Shown: positions 41,838 through 51,151, counted from the first letter of the stretch. The stretch: DNA of 64,000 nucleotides from DYIU01 sp038326775 (GCA_038326775.1 JBBQKJ010000001.1:1-64000), one strand, 5' to 3'. Numbers and translations: made by a program. The notes: generated by a model from the sequence alone, not told the origin.

Positions 41838-42652
41838 TGCGGCCCGGACGCGAAGATGACGGCTGCTACTTCGAACGGGAGCTCGAGGACGAGATAGACC
41901 TTACCCGGAAAGCGCGCCACGATGCCGGAATCGAGCGTTACCCCATAATCTACGTCCCCGGATACGGCGCCCCGCCGTTTCACAGCTTCTATTTCCGCAA
42001 CCGGCTGGAGGTCGAGGGCTTCGACGTCTACGAGGCGAGCCTCCCGTACCTTCAGACCGGTGACATCAGGAGGTCGGCGGCGATCCTGGCGGTCGAGGTA
42101 CAGAAGACCCGCTACCGTTTCGACTCCGAGAAGGTCAACCTGATCGGCCACAGCCTGGGCGGAGTCATCTCGCGGTACTACCTGCAAAGACTTGGCGGCT
42201 GGAAGTACGTGAACAGGGCCGTGTACCTCGGCACGCCGCACAAAGGGGTCTACTGGGCGGTCCTGGGGCTCATGACCAAGGCGGGCCGACAGCTAATGCC
42301 CAACAGCAAGTTCATCGCGGAGCTCAACAGCGACCCCTCGCGCTGCAGGAACATCAAGTGCCTGTCCATCATCAGCAGCTTCGACGAGATGGTGGTGCCG
42401 CGGAGTTCCGGCATCCTGGAGTGCGGCTATAACAAGACGGTCAACTGGCCGGTGAGCCACTGGGGCATGGTCTTCTCCAACAAGGCCATAGCCTGGATAG
42501 TCGATTTCTTCGACGGCATCTTCGACATCCGCGAGGGCTTCGCCAGGGTGTGCGAGGAGCGCGAACTCGAAGACGAGCCGTGCGCGGTGCTCCCGGAGAA
42601 GCTGCTGCCCGAGAAAGCCTGCCAGGCTGAAGACCGACCTGAAATAGCTTGA
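41837..42652 (+). CDS. Alpha/beta hydrolase, lipase-like
   Basis: 271-residue alpha/beta hydrolase. IIYVPGYGAPPFHSFYF is the oxyanion-side strand. The nucleophile elbow is NLIGHSLGGVISRYY, and VYLGTPHKG is typical of class II lipases and PGAP1-like esterases. The late VSHWGMVF may hold the catalytic histidine. No signal peptide. Coupled to the acyltransferase by a TGATG overlap, so a joint role in lipid remodelling is plausible. The C-terminal 30 residues are Glu- and Pro-rich. Confidence 0.75.
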   Translation: MRPGREDDGCYFERELEDEIDLTRKARHDAGIERYPIIYVPGYGAPPFHSFYFRNRLEVEGFDVYEASLPYLQTGDIRRSAAILAVEVQKTRYRFDSEKVNLIGHSLGGVISRYYLQRLGGWKYVNRAVYLGTPHKGVYWAVLGLMTKAGRQLMPNSKFIAELNSDPSRCRNIKCLSIISSFDEMVVPRSSGILECGYNKTVNWPVSHWGMVFSNKAIAWIVDFFDGIFDIREGFARVCEERELEDEPCAVLPEKLLPEKACQAEDRPEIA

Positions 42653-42660
42653 TCCATCCC

Positions 42661-43455
42661 TCAGCCCAGGAACTCGATCAAGTCTTTTGCGAACTCCTCG
42701 CGCGACTGGCTCGTGAAGCCGTGGCCCGCTCCCGGATACTCGATCAATCTCGCTCCCGGTATCCGCCCTGCGATTATCCTCGAGTTCTCAGGTGGTATGA
42801 GGACATCCTCGGCCCCGCACATCAGGAGCGTCGGGGCGGTGATCGACGGGAGACGGTCGTAGGTGTCGAGCTTGGTGGTGCCCATGAACTGGCGGACGGT
42901 GTTCTCCGGCGTGCATGGAGCCCGCAGGTAGCACTCCCTGAATTCCTCGTACTGCGACTCGTCGGCCTCCAACCATTCGGCGGGAAACATTATTGACATC
43001 GTCCGCCGGATGAGGTCATCGACGGTGCCGCTGGTGTCAGCCATTATCTGTAGCACTTCCTGGCTCGGGTACACGGTGTTCCCGCCGCCGCAGAACGTCA
43101 CGCACAGCACCAGCTTATCGACCTTCTCCGGGTGGTTGAGCGCGAGCTCCTGGGCTATCATGCCGCCCATGGAGAGGCCGAGCACGTACGCACGCTCGAT
43201 GCCGAGTCCGTCCATCAGGCCGGCTGTGTCGTCGGCCATCTGCGCGCAGGTGAACTCGCCCTCCCCGGGGGTCTCGGTTCGGCCCGCTCCGCGGTTGTCG
43301 AACATGAGAACTTGATAACGCCGAGAGAGCTCGTCGAGGGTCTCGGGGGCCCACCAGTCCATGTTGGCGGTAAGCCCCATTATCATCACGAGAGGGGGCC
43401 CCTCGCCGCGAAGCTCGTAGCACATGTTGAGGTCGCCCACCCGCGCGTATTCCAT
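42661..43455 (-). CDS. Alpha/beta hydrolase (first of a tandem pair)
   Basis: 264-residue hydrolase. LVMIMGLTANMDWW holds the oxyanion hole region, FDNRGAGRTETP follows, the nucleophile elbow is VLGLSMGGMIAQELAL, the acid is in MCGAEDVLIP and the histidine in PGAGHGFT. Close paralogue of the next gene, in the same orientation. ATG behind GGAGGGTGAC. Function beyond esterase-like is unknown. Confidence 0.82.
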   Translation of the reverse strand: MEYARVGDLNMCYELRGEGPPLVMIMGLTANMDWWAPETLDELSRRYQVLMFDNRGAGRTETPGEGEFTCAQMADDTAGLMDGLGIERAYVLGLSMGGMIAQELALNHPEKVDKLVLCVTFCGGGNTVYPSQEVLQIMADTSGTVDDLIRRTMSIMFPAEWLEADESQYEEFRECYLRAPCTPENTVRQFMGTTKLDTYDRLPSITAPTLLMCGAEDVLIPPENSRIIAGRIPGARLIEYPGAGHGFTSQSREEFAKDLIEFLG

Positions 43456-43485
43456 GTCACCCTCCTTTTCGCAAGTTTCCTGCAG

Positions 43486-44280
43486 TCAGCCAAGGAACTC
43501 GAGAAGGTCCCCCAGGAACTCGTCCCTTCGCTCCCAGATAAAGCCGTGCCCCGCGCCCTTGTACTCCACCAGCCGGGCCCGCGGGATGCGCCCGGCGATT
43601 ATGCGGGAGTTATCCGCGGGGATGATTATATCATCGGTCCCGCACGCCACCAGCGTGGGGTGGTCGATACCGTGTATGCGCCCGCAGGCGTCAAAAGTGA
43701 CGGTCGCCTGGAACTGGCGCTCGGCGTTCCTGTCGGAGGCGGGCGACCTCAGGTAACGCTCGGCGAACTCCTTGACCTCGCCGGTGTGCGACTCGAGCCA
43801 TTCGGCGCAGAACGTGAGCGAGCAGAAGTTTTCCACCTGGGTCACGGGGGTGCCCGTGCGCTCCGCCAGCTTCTTGAGCACCTCGCGTGTCGCGAAGACA
43901 GACCCGCTCGCCCCGCAGTTGGTGGAGCACAGGACCAGCCTGCCGACTCTCTCCGGGTAGTTGAGGGCGAGCTCCTGGGCTATCATCCCGCCCATCGACA
44001 GGCCGAGCACGTGAGCCCGCTCGATGCCCAGGGCGTCCATCAGCCCGGCGGTGTCGCCGGCCATCTGGGGGCAGGTGAACTCGCCCTCCCGTGGTGTCAC
44101 GGTTCGCCCGGCCCCACGGTTATCGAAGGCGAGCACCTTGAAGCGGCCGGCCACCTCGGAGATGAACGCCGGGTCCCACCAGCCGAGGCTTCCGGTCAGC
44201 CCCATGATGAGCACCAGGGCCTCGCCCTCGCCCCTGAGGTCGTAGTACATCTCGAGATCGCCAACACGTACGTTGTCCAA
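43486..44280 (-). CDS. Alpha/beta hydrolase (second of a tandem pair)
   Basis: 264-residue paralogue of the neighbouring hydrolase, with the same residues: LVLIMGLTGSLGWW, FDNRGAGRTVTP, VLGLSMGGMIAQELAL, CGTDDIIIP, KGAGHGF. Starts at TTG 44280 with GGAGGG upstream. The two arose by duplication and are separated by 30 bases. Probably cotranscribed with the flavodoxin-like gene upstream. Confidence 0.82.
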   Translation of the reverse strand: MDNVRVGDLEMYYDLRGEGEALVLIMGLTGSLGWWDPAFISEVAGRFKVLAFDNRGAGRTVTPREGEFTCPQMAGDTAGLMDALGIERAHVLGLSMGGMIAQELALNYPERVGRLVLCSTNCGASGSVFATREVLKKLAERTGTPVTQVENFCSLTFCAEWLESHTGEVKEFAERYLRSPASDRNAERQFQATVTFDACGRIHGIDHPTLVACGTDDIIIPADNSRIIAGRIPRARLVEYKGAGHGFIWERRDEFLGDLLEFLG

Positions 44281-44334
44281 AAGCCCTCCGGTTGCCTCGT
44301 GCCAGAAAGCCGCGCCAGGAGAACGGCGCGGACG

Positions 44335-45066
44335 TCACTCGGCGCCGTGATGCCTGCGCAGAGCGTGGAATATCTCGTTTATCTTCAGAGAGAAGGCGAC
44401 CGGGTCGCCCACGTAGTCGAGGTTCGCTACCTCCACCGTCTCTTGCGAAACGGCCCCCGTTTCCACCGCCTCGCGCCCGGCGCGCTCCACAGCCTTGAGG
44501 TTCGGCTCGACGAGGGCCGGGTCGCTCGCCAGGAGCGAGGACGCCGGGAAGAAGAACTCGGCCAGCAGATCGGCCCTCATGTTCTCGCATATGTGCCGGA
44601 AGTGCAGCGCGATGGGCTCGAGATGTACCCGCTCGGGGAACCCGCACGTCGAGATCACGACCACCTTCGGGTCGCGGTCCGAGACGCGGGGGTGGTACGA
44701 GCGCTCGCCTTCGACCTCGAAGAACGGCGGTGTATAGGCGCAGAACCGGTCGAACATTGTCTTCATCTGTCCGGTCATCCCGTCCACGTAGACAGGGCTC
44801 GCGAAAACCAGGACGTCGGAGGCGAAGATCTTCTCCATCAGGACCGGCATGTCGTCGTCGTGCCTGCAGACGCCGGGGGTGCGGAACCAGCAGTGCAGGC
44901 AGCCCTGGCAGTGCGCTATCTCGAGAGATGCCAGGTAGGCGATCTCGGTCTCTGCCCCCGCGGCCTCGGCCCCAGCCAGGAACCGCCTGATTATCTGGTC
45001 GGTAATCCCCTTCTTCGCCCTGGGGCTGCCGTTTATCGCCAGTACCTTTAACTTCTTGTCGCTCAC
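44335..45066 (-). CDS. Flavodoxin-fold NAD(P)H-dependent FMN reductase
   Basis: 243-residue iron-sulfur-flavoprotein-like reductase. The FMN phosphate loop LAINGSPRAKKGITDQI is at the N-terminus, a Cys-rich insert HCQGCLHCWFRTPGVCRHDDDM follows (cut here to its Cys pattern CxxCxxC...C), and VFASPVYVDGMTGQMK is the second FMN loop. The pattern resembles archaeal/clostridial iron-sulfur flavoproteins. GTG start behind AAAGGAG. Electron donor and acceptor unknown. Confidence 0.78.
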   Translation of the reverse strand: MSDKKLKVLAINGSPRAKKGITDQIIRRFLAGAEAAGAETEIAYLASLEIAHCQGCLHCWFRTPGVCRHDDDMPVLMEKIFASDVLVFASPVYVDGMTGQMKTMFDRFCAYTPPFFEVEGERSYHPRVSDRDPKVVVISTCGFPERVHLEPIALHFRHICENMRADLLAEFFFPASSLLASDPALVEPNLKAVERAGREAVETGAVSQETVEVANLDYVGDPVAFSLKINEIFHALRRHHGAE

Positions 45067-45182
45067 GGTGCTCCTTTCAAGGCTTACGGGGCACAGGATA
45101 GCACAGCGGGGGCCCGACGACCCGCGGGTGCTACCCGGCGTGCCTTGAGAAGAGCTGGTCCGGGTGTTTTAATAACAAACGA

Positions 45183-45258
45183 GCGGGAGTAGCTCAGTTG
45201 GCAGAGCGAGAGCCTTCCAAGCTCTAGGTCGCCGGTTCGAACCCGGTCTCCCGCTCCA
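45183..45258 (+). tRNA. tRNA-Gly (anticodon TCC)
   Basis: Acceptor GCGGGAG pairs with CTCCCGC. The D-arm is in TAGCTCAGTTGGCAGAGC, anticodon loop CTTCCAA lies between AGAGC and GCTCT, and the T-arm is GCCGGTTCGAACCCGGT. CCA is encoded. Confidence 0.95.
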
Positions 45259-45449
45259 GCTCGGTCATCCCGGGACTTCTACCGTTGAAAAAAACAGTGC
45301 ATCTCCGTCCGGGGTCAGACGGCACGAGTCAAGAACATCAAAGGTTCCTGGCAGAGCTGTTTGTCAGAGCAGGGAAGTATCTCAGTCATACGATTTCAAG
45401 CGCTGGAGTCGAACGTGGCAGGAGTACTCCATCCACATCAACTCGCGCG
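45259..45449. repeat. Gap with a degraded GGGGTCAG repeat
   Basis: The 190 bases after tRNA-Gly contain CCGGGGTCAGACGG at 45310-45323, a partial copy of the repeat core. No gene or terminator is recognised. Confidence 0.4.
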
Positions 45450-46176
45450 TCATTCTGAAATCTGTTCTGGAGTTTCCTTTCCACCAACCAGGAGGTAGGC
45501 GGCGGCCACCAGGAGCCCACCCACGATAGGCGCAACCCAGAAGAGCCATAGTTGAGAGAGTGCCCAACCGCCGGCGTAAACAGCCACCCCGGTGCTCCTG
45601 GCTGGATTGACGGATGTGTTTGTGACGGGAATGCTTACGAGATGAATAAGGGTGAGGCTGAGACCGATAGCCACGCCCGCGAAGCCTTTCGGTGCCCGTT
45701 TGTCGGTTGCTCCCAGGATCACGATGACGAATATCATAGTCATCACGATTTCACAGACCAGCCCCGCGGCAAGAGAGTACCCGCCCGGCGAGTGTGCTCC
45801 ATAACCGTTGGCGGCAAAACCGGACTTTGAGGCACTGAAGCCGGCCTGTCCGCTGGCGATTGCCAGAAGGACGCCGCCCGCCGCGATTCCCCCTGCCACC
45901 TGCACCACGATATAGGGCAGCAGCTGTTTTGCGGGGAAACGACCACTCGCCCACGCACCGATCGATACCGCAGGATTAAAGTGGGCGTCTGATATATGCC
46001 CCACGGCATAGACCATTACGAGCACCGTAAGCCCCGAAAGCGAGTGCTACGCCGAAGAAACCTATGCCTGTTTTCGGGAATGTCGCCGCCAGAACGGCAC
46101 TTCCACAGCCGCCCAGGACCAGCACGAACGTACCGATGAACTCGGCGCCATACTTCTGGATATCCTGCTTCATCAT
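45450..46176 (-). pseudogene. aqpZ: Aquaporin Z with a single-base frameshift
   Basis: Water channel of the MIP family. From 46176 the N-terminus reads YGAEFIGTFVLVLGGCGSAV then GIGFFGVALAFG. The frame is then lost by one extra base in the C-run at 46032-46035. It resumes as LTVLVMVYAVGHISDAHFNPAVS (first NPA box, DAHFNPAV) and continues to NTSVNPARSTGVAV (second NPA box). Removing one base from the run restores an uninterrupted AqpZ of about 240 residues. It is either a real disruption or an assembly/sequencing error in a homopolymer. Confidence 0.85.
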
Positions 46177-46277
46177 CTCCTCCTGTGCCAGGGGGCTCTC
46201 AGCCTTACTACGACCTTGATTTCCAGGGTGTTCTACCCGACTACGGTTGAAAGGCCACGCTGTGTGCTTTCGCGGAC

Positions 46278-46949
46278 TCAGGCGAACGGTTGAAACACCA
46301 GAACGATCACCGACCCCAGGAACAGCGCACCACCCGCGATAAGCAACGAATACTTGATCTTGAGAGTCTTGAACTTCGTGGATATGCCGGCGAAGAAGAG
46401 GACGGATGCGAAGATGACGGTCAGCAGAACGTAGCGGTCTCCGTTCTGGATAGCCGTGGCCGCCGCGTTCGACTTCTTCGCTGCGTCTCGTCCGAGCGCC
46501 TGCGCGCGCTTGAGGCTGGCGTTCCGGTACTCGGGCATCTCGAACGGTGTCTTTGGCGCTTCAGGGTTCAGTAGCGGCCTTGTAGCTTTCCAGGCCTCGA
46601 GAGCCACCTTCATCTCCGGGCGGAACAGGTTGCTCTCGTAGAAATTGACCAGTTTCATATCGCCATCGAAAAAGGCGAAGCTGTAATCGGAGAAAAGCGC
46701 CGTGTCAACGGCTATCTGCTGGTCGGCTTTATCGTATTCCTCCGAGGCGCTCACTCTCGCGTCGTTCGCCGTCGCGTACTGCTTGTTCGCTTCACCGTGC
46801 CACCGGGTCGCCTGGTAGGCGCTCCAGGCGGACGCAATGGTCGCGAGGGCAAGGAGGATAGCCGAGGCGATCTCTATCCAGTTGTGGTGGCGGCTTCTCC
46901 TGTCAACAGTTTCGTCATTGCCTTCGCTCAACGGTTGGCCCCCGTTCAC
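46278..46949 (-). CDS. DUF4337-like membrane protein
   Basis: 223 residues. One N-terminal membrane helix (IEIASAILLALATIASAWSA, near 25-45) is followed by a helical, Ala/Lys-rich loop with WHGEANKQYATANDA, and two C-terminal helices (near 172-190 and 198-217). The pattern matches DUF4337/related small membrane proteins of unknown function. Start GTG 46949 is tentative since no strong ribosome site is visible; TTG 46931 is possible. Divergent from hdeD. Confidence 0.6.
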   Translation of the reverse strand: MNGGQPLSEGNDETVDRRSRHHNWIEIASAILLALATIASAWSAYQATRWHGEANKQYATANDARVSASEEYDKADQQIAVDTALFSDYSFAFFDGDMKLVNFYESNLFRPEMKVALEAWKATRPLLNPEAPKTPFEMPEYRNASLKRAQALGRDAAKKSNAAATAIQNGDRYVLLTVIFASVLFFAGISTKFKTLKIKYSLLIAGGALFLGSVIVLVFQPFA

Positions 46950-47152
46950 CGGTTCGGCGGCATCAGCTGGACCTGGACCGGCATCGGTACCGTCCCGGAG
47001 TCATCTATGTCATAATAAGCCGTCTTTCCGCAAGATGATATCGGTTTCCTTGTCACTGATAAGGGGAAATCAATGGCGGACAGAGAACTATTCATCATGG
47101 GAAGGTAGATGAAAAAAGGGCTGGCTCCGGCGCCGGTCCGAAAGGAGCGGGG

Positions 47153-47704
47153 ATGGACGAGGTCTACATAGGGGTCAAGAGCTGGTGGTCGTATCTTATC
47201 ACGGGGGTCATCGCGATAGCTTTTGGCGTTGTGCTGCTGGCCTGGCCCGCCTCGACTGTGAAGGTGCTCGCCTACGGTGTCGGGACACTCGCCTTGGTCA
47301 TCGGTGTCATCGAGACAATATTCGCGTTCGTGCTCCTGGCCAGGAAAGAGAAGATGGCGTTCATGCTGGCCCGCGGCCTGATCGGGATCCTGATCGGCAT
47401 CCTGCTGTTCACCAAGACGGGCTTCACTCTGACGCTGGTCATCGTGCTGATCGCGGTCTGGTCGATAATCTCGGGAGTGATCGAGTTGATGGGCGGGCTC
47501 GAGATGCCGGCCAGGTCCGGCAGGGGCTGGGTGGCGTTCGCTGGAGTGCTCAACATCATACTGGGCATCCTTCTGCTGGCCATTCCGCTCGAGACGGTAT
47601 ACGCGATCATAGTGGTGCTGAGCATTTTCCTCATCGCGGGCGGCATCGTGCGGTTCGTGCTGGCGTTCTACGCGAGGAAGCTCGAGAAGGAGCTGCTGGC
47701 GTGA
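47153..47704 (+). CDS. HdeD/DUF308 family membrane protein
   Basis: 183 residues with six hydrophobic segments in three pairs, the three-repeat pattern of the HdeD family. AWPASTVKVLAYGVGTLALVIG is the signature of the first repeat (20 residues shown at most). HdeD is linked to acid resistance at high cell density in E. coli; the molecular role is unknown. ATG behind AAGGAG. Neighbouring glutamate decarboxylase supports an acid-stress setting. Confidence 0.8.
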   Translation: MDEVYIGVKSWWSYLITGVIAIAFGVVLLAWPASTVKVLAYGVGTLALVIGVIETIFAFVLLARKEKMAFMLARGLIGILIGILLFTKTGFTLTLVIVLIAVWSIISGVIELMGGLEMPARSGRGWVAFAGVLNIILGILLLAIPLETVYAIIVVLSIFLIAGGIVRFVLAFYARKLEKELLA

Positions 47705-48072
47705 TCCGGACTCACTGAAGAAGGCCCGTCAGCCCCTTGACGGGCTCGAGGACGCCAGGGAATGCGAACTCGAAGACGAGTATTGCCCGGTTGTGCCTTA
47801 TAAGCCAGCCACGCATATGCTCGAAATCGTCTGTCTACCTCCGCGGTGCGATGAGCTTGTAAGAGAGCGGGACCCGGAGGCCGAGCGCCCCCCCGCGAGG
47901 ACAATAGCCCGGAAGACAGCGATTCCGATGAGCATGCTCCAGCAATGCTCGGTGGAGAGAACGCGAGAGTGCTCCGGAAAGGCCGCCTCGGGGAGAGAAG
48001 CAGGACGGCCACACTGATCATCACCGGGCTGAAAGCTTGGAATAGCGCGATAGGAGCTATTCTCAAGAACAA
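47705..48072 (-). pseudogene. Remnant of a GAP/SfLAP-like membrane transporter
   Basis: Near 48060-47970 the minus strand reads APIALFQAFSPVMISVAVLL then SPRRPFRSTLAF, like the start of GAP (sulfolipid-1-addressing) family proteins. Near 47820-47725, in another frame, it reads WLIRHNRAILVFEFAFPGVL then EPVKGLTGLL, like the C-terminus of that family. The intervening part is too short and frame-shifted. A normal member has about 220 residues. Recognition rests on short stretches, so the identity is tentative. Confidence 0.4.
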
Positions 48073-48210
48073 TGAACCCGCGATGTTGCCTCAACCATGT
48101 CGCGGCCTTTCCTCCGGCCGCAGAGAATAGACTGTGTTTGAGTCAGGGAATACGAACGCAGGATTGTGGTCAGTGTACTTCGCTATGGACGATCAGTGGA
48201 GGTAGAGACA

Positions 48211-49599
48211 ATGGCACTGAAGCACCCGAAAGGGCCCGCCCAACACCCGAAGGACATAAGCGAGACCATGTTCACTTCCTGGGGCGGTGAGGTCCCGCGG
48301 CACAAGTTGCCCGATGACGAGATGGAGCCCGAGGCCGCCTATTTCATCGTTCACGACGAGCTTATGCTCGACGGCAACGCGCGCCTCAACCTGGCCACCT
48401 TCGTTACCACCTGGATGGACCCCATGGCGCAGAAGCTCATGGCGGAGTGCCTCGACAAGAACATGATAGACAAGGACGAATACCCGCAGACGGCGGCGCT
48501 TGAAAACCGGTGCATAAGGATGCTCAGTAAGCTGTGGAACGCTCCCGACATGGACCAGGCGACCGGGTGCTCTACGACCGGCTCCAGCGAAGCGGCCATG
48601 CTGGCCGGGCTTGCGCTCAAGCGCCGCTGGCAGCACAAGCGGAAGGCCGAGGGCAAGCCGAGCGACAAGCCCAACATGGTCATGGGCATCAACGTGCAGG
48701 TCTGCTGGGACAAGTTCTGCAACTACTGGGAGGTCGAGATGCGGCAGGTCCCCATGGAAGGCGACCGCTATAACCTCTCCGCCGAGGAGGCCGTTAAGCT
48801 GTGCGACGAGAACACCATCGGCGTGGTCGCGATCCTCGGCTCGACGTTTGACGGCTCATACGAGCCGATCATGGAAATCTGCAAGGCGCTGGACGACCTT
48901 CAATCGCGGAAGGGATGGGACATACCGGTGCACGTGGACGGGGCTTCCGGCGCGATGGTCGCGCCGTTCCTCGACCCCGACCTGGCCTGGGATTTTCGCC
49001 TCCCGCGCGTGGCTTCCATCAACACCTCGGGCCACAAGTACGGCCTGGTGTACCCGGGCGTCGGCTGGATAATATGGAGAGACCCTGAAGCGCTGCCCGA
49101 TGACCTGGTCTTCTGGGTCAACTACCTGGGTGACAACATGCCGACGTTCGCGCTCAACTTTTCGCGCCCGGGAGCCCAGGTCGCGGCCCAGTACTACCTG
49201 TTTCTCCGCCACGGGTTCGCCGGCTACAAACGAATCCAGGGTTACTCCCGGAGAATCGCCATGCACCTCTCGAAGCAGATAGAGAAGCTGGGCCCGTTCG
49301 AGCTGCTCACCAGGGGCGACGAACTGCCGGTGTTCGCGTTCAAGTTGAAGGACGAGATCAAGAACTACACGGTTTTCGACGTGTCGAGGGCATTGCGCGA
49401 ACACGGTTGGCTGGTGCCGGCGTACACCTTCCCCGCGAACAGGGAAGACCTCGCGGCCTTGCGCGTGGTGGTCAGGCACGACTTCAACCTGGACATGGCC
49501 GAGATGCTGCTGGCCGATATCAAGCTGGAGCTGCCGCGGCTGGAGAAGCAGGCGGCGCCGGTCCACGACGCCGAGACCCCCGCCGCGTTCCACCACTAG
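48211..49599 (+). CDS. gadB: Glutamate decarboxylase
   Basis: PLP enzyme turning glutamate into GABA while consuming a proton, used in acid tolerance. 462 residues. It has LPDDEMEPEAAYFIVHDELM, TGCSTTGSSEAAMLAGLALK, HVDGASGAMVAPF and the PLP-binding SINTSGHKYGLVYPGVGW. The C-terminal part keeps LREHGWLVPAYTFP. ATG 48211 with GGAGG eight bases upstream; an earlier in-frame ATG lies in non-conserved sequence. No GadC antiporter gene is nearby, so export of GABA must use another protein. Confidence 0.93.
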   Translation: MALKHPKGPAQHPKDISETMFTSWGGEVPRHKLPDDEMEPEAAYFIVHDELMLDGNARLNLATFVTTWMDPMAQKLMAECLDKNMIDKDEYPQTAALENRCIRMLSKLWNAPDMDQATGCSTTGSSEAAMLAGLALKRRWQHKRKAEGKPSDKPNMVMGINVQVCWDKFCNYWEVEMRQVPMEGDRYNLSAEEAVKLCDENTIGVVAILGSTFDGSYEPIMEICKALDDLQSRKGWDIPVHVDGASGAMVAPFLDPDLAWDFRLPRVASINTSGHKYGLVYPGVGWIIWRDPEALPDDLVFWVNYLGDNMPTFALNFSRPGAQVAAQYYLFLRHGFAGYKRIQGYSRRIAMHLSKQIEKLGPFELLTRGDELPVFAFKLKDEIKNYTVFDVSRALREHGWLVPAYTFPANREDLAALRVVVRHDFNLDMAEMLLADIKLELPRLEKQAAPVHDAETPAAFHH

Positions 49600-49665
49600 G
49601 CGGCTCCGCCCGGACTCTGGCGCGCTTGACTCGGGCGAGCCGAATCACCCGCCCTGCTTTGACAA

Positions 49666-49681
49666 CCCGCTTGACGGCGGG
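49666..49681. terminator. Short hairpin between convergent genes
   Basis: CCCGC-TTGACG-GCGGG lies between the convergent gadB and CrtI-like genes and may act as a bidirectional terminator. No T-tract. Confidence 0.3.
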
Positions 49682-49684
49682 ATC

Positions 49685-51100
49685 TCAACCCGGGAGACGT
49701 AAGTCGGTCACGATGCGGTCAAACACATTGAGCGCGCTGTCGGCGCCGCGTTCGGTACCGATGCCCATGCCTCCGGCGTCGACGCCGACGACGTAGAGCC
49801 CTTTGATGGGAAGACCCGGATCTGGTTTGTTCTGACCATCCTGATCGTATCGCTGCGCCAGGCCTATCGCCTCGCCGGCGTCCCGGCCGCCCATCATACT
49901 TATGAAGTCGAGGCTGGTCTTGTGCTCCCATACGATGTGCTTTTCCATGCCCGGGAAGAGCTCCCGCATCCTGCGGGCGACAACATCACTCATCTTTTCC
50001 GACGCCTCGGAATGGACCAGGGAAGGCGGTACCGCCGCACAGGCAAGCAGAAGGTGTTTGCCGGGGGGTGCGAGGCCCGGGTCCGCCACGGTCGGGGAAA
50101 CGATGTACAGCGCCGGGTCCTGCGGTATTTCGCCCGCCTCCAACCTGCCGCGGTAATCCTCGTAGTCAAAGCCCTCGGGGATGTAAACGGTAACGACGGC
50201 ATCCGTCGGCTTGTGATCGAGCGCGAACTTCACCGTGACCGCGCCGTCGGAATCCTTGAGCGCGTTGACACGCTTGACGTAAGCCGCCTCAAAATTCTCG
50301 CTGCCGGCCAGCTCCACGGTTTTGCGGATGCCGGCGTTGCTGACGACGATGTCTGCCGGATAAAACCTTTCGTCGGTCCCGACCCCCCTCACCGCGCTCT
50401 CCTCGACGACGATGCGGCGCACGGGCTCGCCCAGCCTGATTTCGCCACCGCCTCGCTCGCAGACTTCCAGGAACGATTCCGGGATCCGGCCGAAGCCACC
50501 CATCGGATACGCGGTTGACGCGTCGCGGGCCCAATTCGACATGGCCCAGAGGAATTCCGCCGCCGAGGCTTCGGTTGCCGGTATCACGAACATCAGGCCC
50601 CCGATTATGTTCAGGAACATGAAAAGACTCGGGTCGCTGGTGTAAGAGCGGATAAAATCTGACGCGGTCTGTCCGTAATACGGCGCAAGGTCGGCTTCAT
50701 CCCTGATGCTCAATACCTTTCGGAAGAGCCGGAGCGCGCTAATCGCGTTGTAAGGCCTGGCGCCGATCAACAGCGCTATTTTGACCAGGGCGACGGGCTT
50801 CGTGAACGCGAGCGGCAAATCGCGAGATCGGTCACCGACCATCAAGCGCCACGGCTCTTTCTTTCGCAGCTCGAGATCGGCGTTCAACACCCTCGCCAGG
50901 CGACCGATGGGGCCTGACTCTCCTCGTGCCGACACGTGAACGCTCATGTCCACCCTAAAGCCATCTCGCTCATACATAGACGTCTTGCCACCGGGGAATT
51001 CGTTGCGTTCGAAAACCGTGACCTCGAATCCCTCGCCGGTCAACAACGCCGAGATGCCCGACCCGCCGATACCCGTGCCGATAACGATCGCTTTTGCCAT
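49685..51100 (-). CDS. FAD-dependent oxidoreductase (phytoene desaturase/CrtI-like)
   Basis: 471 residues. The dinucleotide-binding VIGTGIGGSGISALLTGEGF is followed by VFERNEFPGGKTSMYERDGF, as in phytoene desaturases and carotenoid isomerases. The C-terminal motif is GLYVVGVDAGGMGIGTERGA. No carotenoid genes are adjacent, so the substrate may be another unsaturated or polyketide-like molecule. Last gene of the minus-strand operon, 51 bases after the carboxylesterase. No upstream ribosome site is stronger than GAGG. Confidence 0.8.
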   Translation of the reverse strand: MAKAIVIGTGIGGSGISALLTGEGFEVTVFERNEFPGGKTSMYERDGFRVDMSVHVSARGESGPIGRLARVLNADLELRKKEPWRLMVGDRSRDLPLAFTKPVALVKIALLIGARPYNAISALRLFRKVLSIRDEADLAPYYGQTASDFIRSYTSDPSLFMFLNIIGGLMFVIPATEASAAEFLWAMSNWARDASTAYPMGGFGRIPESFLEVCERGGGEIRLGEPVRRIVVEESAVRGVGTDERFYPADIVVSNAGIRKTVELAGSENFEAAYVKRVNALKDSDGAVTVKFALDHKPTDAVVTVYIPEGFDYEDYRGRLEAGEIPQDPALYIVSPTVADPGLAPPGKHLLLACAAVPPSLVHSEASEKMSDVVARRMRELFPGMEKHIVWEHKTSLDFISMMGGRDAGEAIGLAQRYDQDGQNKPDPGLPIKGLYVVGVDAGGMGIGTERGADSALNVFDRIVTDLRLPG

Positions 51101-51151
51101 CTCGTCCCCCTCGCGCGTCGTGCTTTGACAGTAGAGAGGCGCGGTACCGGT

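Noticed and set aside
43132..45051. 639-codon plus-strand frame across the hydrolase pair and the reductase
   Set aside because: Antisense to three recognisable minus-strand genes.
47793..48130. Short plus-strand frames between hdeD and gadB
   Set aside because: No ribosome site or recognisable protein; the stretch fits better as remnants of a minus-strand transporter.
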